Positions 44,717 through 49,534 of a stretch of 49,534 nt of DNA are shown in pieces. Source of the stretch: an uncultured Prevotellaceae bacterium (GTDB lineage: Bacteria > Bacteroidota > Bacteroidia > Bacteroidales > Bacteroidaceae). The translations under genes were made by a program, and so were the position numbers. The DNA lies in contig CAMKTJ010000019.1 in NCBI GenBank assembly GCA_946415645.1, forward strand, positions 1 to 49,534. Direction: 5' to 3'. The notes below the pieces were generated by a model. That model was not told where the DNA came from. It searched no databases and saw only the letters and a program-made list of their open reading frames with translations. Each line of letters starts with the position of its first letter. The first letter of the stretch is position 1.

Positions 44717-45631
44717 CTATAATTGTAGGGTCAATCCCTCACGAGCGAGTGTAGTATTTGGGAAAATACTGGTCGCTTCTGCCAATAATTCTTCTTCGTT
44801 CTTGATTCTTGCGCTAAAGTGTCCGATGCATAATTTCTCTGCCTTGGCTTCTTTGGCTATGCTGGCTGCCTGAGAGGCTGTAGAGTGTTGTGTCTCCTTA
44901 GCTCGTTTTGCAAATTCCTCAGGGTAGGTAGCTTCGTGATATAGGAGCGTAACATCTTGCAGAATTTCCTTTAACTTGGGAAGGTATGCAGTATCTGAGC
45001 AGTAAGCGTATGAGCGTGCTTTTTCTGCTGGCGTAACCAGTCTTTCGTTAGGGATGACGGTTCCGTCTTCTGTTGTCCAGGAGGCCCCGGCCTTGATATT
45101 GTTGATTTGCGAGAAGGGAATATTGAAAGCATCTATCATCTCGCGTCTGATATGGGGCAGGGGAGGTGTCTCTCTGAACAGGAATCCTGAACAGGGAACT
45201 CTGTGTTGGAGTGGGATGCTCCATACGGTAACGCTACGGTCATTATATATTATATTATGTACGCGCGTATCTATGGGATGGAAAATTATCTGGAATGTGA
45301 TGCCTTCGCAGTAAATTCGGATGATATTGTCCAGAAACTCCTGTAGTTGCTGAGGTCCGTGTATGTGCAGGTCTGCCGTTCTGCCCAACAGCGCCATGGT
45401 ACTGATAAGACCGGGTAATCCGAAAACGTGGTCTCCGTGATTATGCGAGATGAAGATGTGTCCTACACGAGCCATTGGCAGACGCATTTTCTGCATCTGA
45501 ATCTGTGTCCCTTCTCCACAATCTATCATGTAGTATTTGCCTCTGATATTTACTATCTGTGAGCTAGGTAGATGTCTGAGTGTAGGTTTTGCTGAACCGC
45601 ATCCTAAGATATTGACCTCGAAAATCTCCAT
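44717..45631 (-). CDS. rnz: Ribonuclease Z
   Basis: A metallo-beta-lactamase-fold endonuclease that trims tRNA 3' ends. The 304-residue protein shows ILGCGSAKPTLRHLPSSQI, the metal motif HNHGDH in FISHNHGDHVFGLPGL, the AYCSDTAYLP region, LYHEATY and the C-terminal HFSAR motif. Length is normal for the bacterial short form. It starts 94 bases after rpsA; the gap has a hairpin but no clear TAnnTTTG box, so some read-through from rpsA is possible. Confidence 0.95.
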   Translation of the reverse strand: MEIFEVNILGCGSAKPTLRHLPSSQIVNIRGKYYMIDCGEGTQIQMQKMRLPMARVGHIFISHNHGDHVFGLPGLISTMALLGRTADLHIHGPQQLQEFLDNIIRIYCEGITFQIIFHPIDTRVHNIIYNDRSVTVWSIPLQHRVPCSGFLFRETPPLPHIRREMIDAFNIPFSQINNIKAGASWTTEDGTVIPNERLVTPAEKARSYAYCSDTAYLPKLKEILQDVTLLYHEATYPEEFAKRAKETQHSTASQAASIAKEAKAEKLCIGHFSARIKNEEELLAEATSIFPNTTLAREGLTLQL

Positions 45632-45667
45632 TCCCTTTTTTCGGATTGTTTGCTTTTAGTATTTGAA

Positions 45668-45696
45668 AAGGGGCAGCTTTTTGATTGCTGCCCCTT
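45668..45696 (-). terminator. rpsA terminator
   Basis: Arms AAGGGGCAGC and GCTGCCCCTT surround a nine-base loop. On the minus strand a short T-run follows. It starts 30 bases after the rpsA stop. Confidence 0.8.
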
Positions 45697-45725
45697 CGTA
45701 ATATGCTTTTGCAAGTTTTGCTTAA

Positions 45726-47513
45726 TTACTCGCCAGCCTGCATCTTAGCCTTCAAAGCTGCCAATGCATCCAGGTCGCCCAGTGTTGTGCTTGCAGCCTG
45801 GTTCTGAATTGCGGGAGCTTCTTCCTTGCGGGTAGAAGTACGCTTGGTAGCCTTCTTAGCCTCGCGAGCCTCGGCACGCTGAACATCTTCGAAGATGCGG
45901 CTGTGGCTGAGGATGATGCGCTTGCTCTCCTTGTTGAACTCGATAACCTTGAACTGCAGCTTCTCGTTGAGCTGAGCCTGGCTACCGTCTTCCTTAACAA
46001 GGTGCTTAGGAGTAGCGAAGCCCTCTACGCCATACTCGAGCTGGATAACAGCGCCCTTGTCGAGCATCTCAACGATAGTACCCTCGTGGATGCTATCCTG
46101 AGTGAATACTGTCTCGAATACGTCCCAAGGATTCTCCTCCAACTGCTTGTGGCCGAGAGAGAGACGACGGTTGGTCTTGTCAATCTCCAGTACGCAAACC
46201 TCGATCTCTGCACCAATCTGAGTGAACTCGCTGGGGTGCTTAACCTTCTTGGTCCAGCTGAGGTCGCTGATGTGGATAAGACCGTCAACGCCTTCCTCGA
46301 TCTCAACGAATACACCGAAGTTGGTGAAGTTACGAACCTTAGCAGTGTGCTTGCTGCCGATGGGGTACTTCTCCTCGATGTTCTCCCAGGGATCATCCTT
46401 AAGCTGCTTGATACCCAGAGACATCTTGCGCTCTTCGCGATCCAGAGTCAGGATAACTGCCTCTACCTCGTCGCCTACCTTCATGAAGTCCTGAGCGCTG
46501 CGCAGGTGCTGGCTCCAGCTCATCTCTGAAACGTGGATCAGACCCTCTACACCGGGAGCGATCTCAACGAATGCTCCGTAGTCAGCCATAACAACTACCT
46601 TACCCTTAACGTGGTCACCAACCTTCAGGTTAGCATCCAAAGCATCCCAAGGATGAGGAGTCAACTGCTTCAGACCCAGTGCGATGCGCTTCTTCTCGTT
46701 ATCGAAGTCAAGGATAACAACGTTGATCTTCTGATCCAGCTCAACGATTTCCTTGGGATCGTTAACACGGCCCCAGCTGAGGTCTGTAATGTGGATAAGA
46801 CCGTCTACGCCACCCAGGTCGATGAATACACCGTAAGAGGTGATGTTCTTAACGGTACCCTCAAGTACCTGACCCTTCTCGAGACGACCAATAATCTCTT
46901 GCTTCTGAGCCTCGAGCTCTGCCTCGATGAGAGCCTTGTGGCTTACAACAACGTTCTTGTAGTCCTGGTTGATCTTAACGACCTTGAACTCCATAGTCTT
47001 GCCTACGAAGATATCGTAGTCGCGGATGGGCTTAACGTCGATCTGTGAACCGGGCAGGAAGGCCTCGATGCCGAATACGTCGACAATCATACCACCCTTA
47101 GTGCGGCACTTAACGTAACCCTTGATAATCTCTTCCTTCTCCAGAGCCTCGTTTACACGATCCCAGCTGCGGCTAGCGCGAGCCTTCTTGTGAGAAAGAA
47201 TCAACTGACCCTTCTTGTCCTCCTGATTCTCGATGTAAACCTCTACGGTGTCACCTACCTTCAGGTCGGGGTTGTAGCGGAATTCGCTTGCAGGTATGAT
47301 ACCATCGCTCTTGAAGCCGATGTTAACTACTACTTCGCGCTTGTTCATTGCGATTACAGTTCCATCAACTACATCGTGGTCATTTACCTTGTTCAGAGAA
47401 CCATTATAGGCCTCTTCCTGAGCCTCGCGGCTTGTTTCAACTTTGCTGTCACCATTGGCATATGCTTCCCAGTCGAAGTCTTCCAGAGGTGCAACGTTTT
47501 TCAAATCTGCCAT
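45726..47513 (-). CDS. rpsA: 30S ribosomal protein S1
   Basis: A 595-residue RNA-binding ribosomal protein built of S1 motifs, which helps recruit mRNA; this matters in Bacteroidetes, where Shine-Dalgarno sites are rare. About six S1 repeats are visible between residues 45 and 530, each with patterns such as [20 protein letters not shown] and [20 protein letters not shown]. The first two are more divergent. A Lys/Arg/Ala-rich tail (about 540-595) follows. The start [20 protein letters not shown] is 46 bases after a TACCTTTG box. The length is slightly above the E. coli 557. Confidence 0.97.
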   Translation of the reverse strand: MADLKNVAPLEDFDWEAYANGDSKVETSREAQEEAYNGSLNKVNDHDVVDGTVIAMNKREVVVNIGFKSDGIIPASEFRYNPDLKVGDTVEVYIENQEDKKGQLILSHKKARASRSWDRVNEALEKEEIIKGYVKCRTKGGMIVDVFGIEAFLPGSQIDVKPIRDYDIFVGKTMEFKVVKINQDYKNVVVSHKALIEAELEAQKQEIIGRLEKGQVLEGTVKNITSYGVFIDLGGVDGLIHITDLSWGRVNDPKEIVELDQKINVVILDFDNEKKRIALGLKQLTPHPWDALDANLKVGDHVKGKVVVMADYGAFVEIAPGVEGLIHVSEMSWSQHLRSAQDFMKVGDEVEAVILTLDREERKMSLGIKQLKDDPWENIEEKYPIGSKHTAKVRNFTNFGVFVEIEEGVDGLIHISDLSWTKKVKHPSEFTQIGAEIEVCVLEIDKTNRRLSLGHKQLEENPWDVFETVFTQDSIHEGTIVEMLDKGAVIQLEYGVEGFATPKHLVKEDGSQAQLNEKLQFKVIEFNKESKRIILSHSRIFEDVQRAEAREAKKATKRTSTRKEEAPAIQNQAASTTLGDLDALAALKAKMQAGE

Positions 47514-47558
47514 ACAGATTAATTAAATGTTAATACTAATGTTTATAAACTCGGGGTG

Positions 47559-47566
47559 CAAAGGTA
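47559..47566 (-). promoter_or_regulatory. -7 box of rpsA
   Basis: The minus strand reads TACCTTTG. It sits directly after the T-run of the terminator at 47568-47605, so one transcript ends where the next begins. Confidence 0.65.
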
Positions 47567-47567
47567 C

Positions 47568-47605
47568 AAAAAAAGATAAAGCCACGTACCTAAGTCGCAG
47601 CTTTA
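47568..47605 (-). terminator. Terminator of the small unknown gene
   Basis: Ten-base arms (47577-47586 and 47596-47605) with two wobble pairs and a nine-base loop are followed on the minus strand by seven Ts. Confidence 0.65.
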
Positions 47606-47632
47606 TTACCTTATTATATATATGTTTTAATG

Positions 47633-47935
47633 TTATTTAACATTGTTAGCGCCTTCACATTCCTTAACCAGCTCTTTTATCTTCTGTGGAAGTGCTTTTT
47701 TCTCTACTCTGTGAATGACTTTTCTGAGATCCCATTTGTTGGCTCTTTCAGTAATGGTTACAGAGGGTGATGTCTTATTATTTCCTTGAGTGCATTTAAT
47801 GGTCCACCTAAGGTCATATACCATGTCCCCGAAGGTTTCGCATCTTCTGGAAAGTAATATTTTGTTGTGGGGGCCGACCTTCTTCTCGCCGGTCCATAAG
47901 ATTAGATATAAATGGTTTATATAAGCGTCAAACAT
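47633..47935 (-). CDS. Small basic protein of unknown function
   Basis: A 100-residue protein with no signal peptide. It is basic, with a possible beta section (GPHNKILLSRRCETFGDMVY, DLRWTIKCTQGNN, SPSVTITER) followed by a C-terminal Lys/Glu-rich helix (VIHRVEKKALPQKIKELVKE). I recognise no family. Support for a real gene comes from a TAACTTTG box 25 bases upstream and a hairpin terminator downstream, plus placement in a gap that otherwise has nothing. It could act with RNA or ribosomes given its charge and its place beside rpsA, but that is a guess. Confidence 0.6.
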   Translation of the reverse strand: MFDAYINHLYLILWTGEKKVGPHNKILLSRRCETFGDMVYDLRWTIKCTQGNNKTSPSVTITERANKWDLRKVIHRVEKKALPQKIKELVKECEGANNVK

Positions 47936-47959
47936 GTGTGCATTCGTATTATTTCAATG

Positions 47960-47967
47960 CAAAGTTA
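47960..47967 (-). promoter_or_regulatory. -7 box of the small unknown gene
   Basis: The minus strand reads TAACTTTG, 25 bases before the ATG at 47935. No -33 match was found. Confidence 0.5.
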
Positions 47968-48091
47968 CGACTAAATTTTATATTGGCGATATAGTTTGTA
48001 AAAATTTTCTCTTTTTTAATATTCTTTTACCTTTTTCTGTAAAATCTTTTGTTTTAGTGGGTAATTTGTGTTATATTACTGACTATTCTCT

Positions 48092-48175
48092 ATTCCAAAG
48101 TTTGGAACGTACATTCCAAAGTCTGAAATGTGCATTCCAAAGTTTGAAATGGCCATACCAAAGCTTGGAATGGAA
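48092..48175. repeat. Four 21-bp tandem repeats (array B)
   Basis: Units start at 48092, 48113, 48134 and 48155. Unit 1 contains the perfect dyad TTCCAAAGTTTGGAA; unit 4 has CCAAAGCTTGG. A plus-strand frame reads as FQSLERT-like heptapeptides. Array A, read on its minus strand, gives the related YQALK core, so the two arrays look like one family. It lies about 80 bp upstream of the pfkA promoter. Confidence 0.9.
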
Positions 48176-48253
48176 AATCCCCGTGTGGACAAAAATATCT
48201 TCTTGCCTATTCTGGTAGATATCGCTCTGGAATAAAAATAAAATGTATTTTAT

Positions 48254-48284
48254 TTTGTATTCCGCTCACTTATTCGTACCTTTG
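48254..48284 (+). promoter_or_regulatory. pfkA promoter
   Basis: TTTG (48254-48257), a 19-bp spacer, then TACCTTTG (48277-48284), a full consensus. The leader to the ATG at 48332 is about 44 bases. Confidence 0.82.
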
Positions 48285-48331
48285 CAGCGGCAAAAAGTTT
48301 GTAAATCAGATAACTAGAATAACTTGAACTT

Positions 48332-49309
48332 ATGAGAAAGATAAATTGTATAGGAATCCTCACCAGTGGAGGTGATGCTCCTGGTATGAATGCTGCTATC
48401 CGTGCCGTTACACGTGCCGGCATAGCCAACGGATTCAGAATTATGGCCATATTCAGAGGTTATGAAGGTCTTATCAATGATGATATTGTGGAGTTTACCA
48501 CAGAGGATGTAAGTAATATCATCCAGCGAGGCGGAACCATTCTGAAAACAGCCCGTAGCAAGGATTTTGAAACGGTTGAAGGTCGTCAGAAGGCATACGA
48601 GAACATGCAGAAGCGTGGAATTGATGCCCTTGTTGTGATAGGCGGAAACGGTTCTCTTACTGGTGCCCGTATCTTTGCTCAGGAGTTTGATGTTCCCTGT
48701 ATAGGTCTGCCTGGCACTATTGATAACGATTTGAACGGAACTGATAGTACCATTGGTTATGATACCACCCTGAATACCATTATGGAGTGTGTCGATAAGA
48801 TCCGTGATACTGCCACTAGTCACGAGCGTATCTTCTTCGTCGAGGTTATGGGTCGTGATGCCGGCTTCCTGGCTCAGAATAGCGCTATTGCTGCAGGTGC
48901 AGAAGCTGCTATCATACCAGAGGACAGTACGGGTGCCGATCAGCTGGAACAATTCATCGGTCGTGGTATCCGTAAGAGTAAGTCCAGTAGTATCGTCCTT
49001 GTCAGCGAGAGTCCCAAGTGTGGTGCTATGTACTATGCCGAGCGTGTAAAGAAGGATTATCCGGAATTTGACGTGCGTGTTTCTATTTTGGGACATTTGC
49101 AGCGTGGAGGCAGCCCCAGTGCCAGTGACAGAATTCTGGCCAGCCGTTTGGGCGTAGGTGCCATTCAGGCTATTATGGAAGGACAGCGCAATGTAATGGT
49201 CGGAATCAAGAACGATGAGGTTGTCTATGTTCCCTTCTGCAACGCCATCAAGAGTGACAAGCCCGTGAAGAAGGAACTGATAGACGTTTTGGCAGTTCTC
49301 AGTATTTAA
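48332..49309 (+). CDS. pfkA: 6-phosphofructokinase, ATP type
   Basis: Phosphorylates fructose-6-phosphate to the 1,6-bisphosphate in glycolysis. The 325-residue protein shows [17 protein letters not shown] at the N-terminus, [11 protein letters not shown] (about 108-118), the catalytic [32 protein letters not shown] and [16 protein letters not shown]. Gly rather than Asp after GGN indicates an ATP enzyme rather than a pyrophosphate one. The Asp of the usual GGDGS is Asn here. It is a single-gene unit. Confidence 0.97.
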   Translation: MRKINCIGILTSGGDAPGMNAAIRAVTRAGIANGFRIMAIFRGYEGLINDDIVEFTTEDVSNIIQRGGTILKTARSKDFETVEGRQKAYENMQKRGIDALVVIGGNGSLTGARIFAQEFDVPCIGLPGTIDNDLNGTDSTIGYDTTLNTIMECVDKIRDTATSHERIFFVEVMGRDAGFLAQNSAIAAGAEAAIIPEDSTGADQLEQFIGRGIRKSKSSSIVLVSESPKCGAMYYAERVKKDYPEFDVRVSILGHLQRGGSPSASDRILASRLGVGAIQAIMEGQRNVMVGIKNDEVVYVPFCNAIKSDKPVKKELIDVLAVLSI

Positions 49310-49322
49310 TGTGCTTGTTTTT

Positions 49323-49377
49323 CTCCCCTTATATATATTATATAATGTATATGTTGTTGGGAGGTAACTTTTTTTCA
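49323..49377 (+). terminator. Possible pfkA terminator
   Basis: CTCCC (49323-49327) can pair with GGGAG (49359-49363) around an AT-rich, partly self-complementary stretch; GTAAC and then seven Ts follow. The stem is weak, so this is tentative. Confidence 0.4.
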
Positions 49378-49396
49378 AAAAAAAAGGTTGAAATGC

Positions 49397-49427
49397 TTGG
49401 TGAGTAATGAAAAAAGCTATACCTTTG
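49397..49427 (+). promoter_or_regulatory. tRNA promoter
   Basis: TTG (49397-49399), a 20-bp spacer, then TACCTTTG (49420-49427). It is followed about 55 bases later by the tRNA. Confidence 0.75.
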
Positions 49428-49484
49428 CACTCGCAAATCGGAAATGACTACACCGAGAGCGGTTAAAAAGGTCACCGAGCGCAA

Positions 49485-49534
49485 GGGCGTTTAGCTCAGC
49501 TGGTTCAGAGCATCTGCCTTACAAGCAGAGGGTC
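49485..49534 (+). tRNA. tRNA-Val (anticodon TAC), 3' part outside the window
   Basis: The acceptor strand GGGCGTT, T8-A9, D-arm GCTCAGCTGGTTCAGAGC and the anticodon arm TCTGC-CTTACAA-GCAGA are visible. The loop gives anticodon TAC, which reads valine codons. The window ends in the variable region. Confidence 0.93.

Noticed and set aside
45903..46529. Plus-strand frame of 208 codons opposite rpsA
   Set aside because: Antisense of the S1 repeats; Leu- and Val-rich without domain or promoter.
48314..49378. Minus-strand frame of 354 codons opposite pfkA
   Set aside because: Although long, it is the Thr/Leu/Ser/Ile-rich antisense of pfkA, while the plus strand has every phosphofructokinase motif and a consensus promoter.

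Overview
This window is chromosomal DNA of a Bacteroidales bacterium, most likely Prevotella or a close relative. The evidence is two SusC/SusD outer-membrane import pairs, Bacteroidetes-type promoters (TAnnTTTG about 19-20 bp after TTTG/TTG) before most transcription units, lack of clear ribosome-binding sites, a DUF4923-like protein, and secreted proteins ending in the YDLSGRR...GIYIKKGQK type of tail. No phage, insertion sequence or CRISPR array was seen.

Layout. 1-7550: coaX (minus, cut by the window edge), then plus-strand DUF4105/Lnb-type protein, a PafA-family protein with a degraded active site, secA and a conserved acidic protein. 7600-9008: DUF4923-like protein (minus) and a long intergenic region holding a candidate small RNA on the minus strand. 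9009-16407: SusC, SusD, a lipoprotein and a C10 (streptopain-type) cysteine protease, which looks like a protein/peptide-directed import locus. 16536-29676, all minus: a polysaccharide utilisation locus made of surface glycan-binding lipoprotein, SusD, SusC, GH5 glycanase, GH3 beta-glucosidase and a membrane sensor-regulator with beta-propellers fused directly to an AraC domain. The GH3-GH5 and SusC-SusD-lipoprotein units share an ungapped 48-bp upstream element at the same distance from their -7 boxes, which is probably the regulator's target. The enzymes suggest a beta-glucan-like substrate.

30063-31910: glmS. 32220-37617: a tight five-gene plus-strand operon (LicD transferase, CDP-alcohol phosphatidyltransferase-like membrane protein, UPF0104 flippase-like membrane protein, class V aminotransferase, and a TagD-like cytidylyltransferase fused to a degenerate Gfo/Idh/MocA domain). 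It looks like an uncharacterised pathway that makes a CDP-activated, probably amino-bearing, small alcohol and attaches it to a lipid or surface glycan. This is the best candidate for an undescribed system.

37669-49534: valS and mazG (divergent); an envelope cluster (small secreted protein, L,D-transpeptidase, ECF sigma factor, membrane protein replacing an anti-sigma, Spy/CpxP-like protein); rnz; rpsA; a small unknown gene; pfkA; and the 5' part of a tRNA-Val. Two intergenic arrays, each of exactly four 21-bp units with a dyad core (29880-29963 and 48092-48175), appear to belong to one repeat family.
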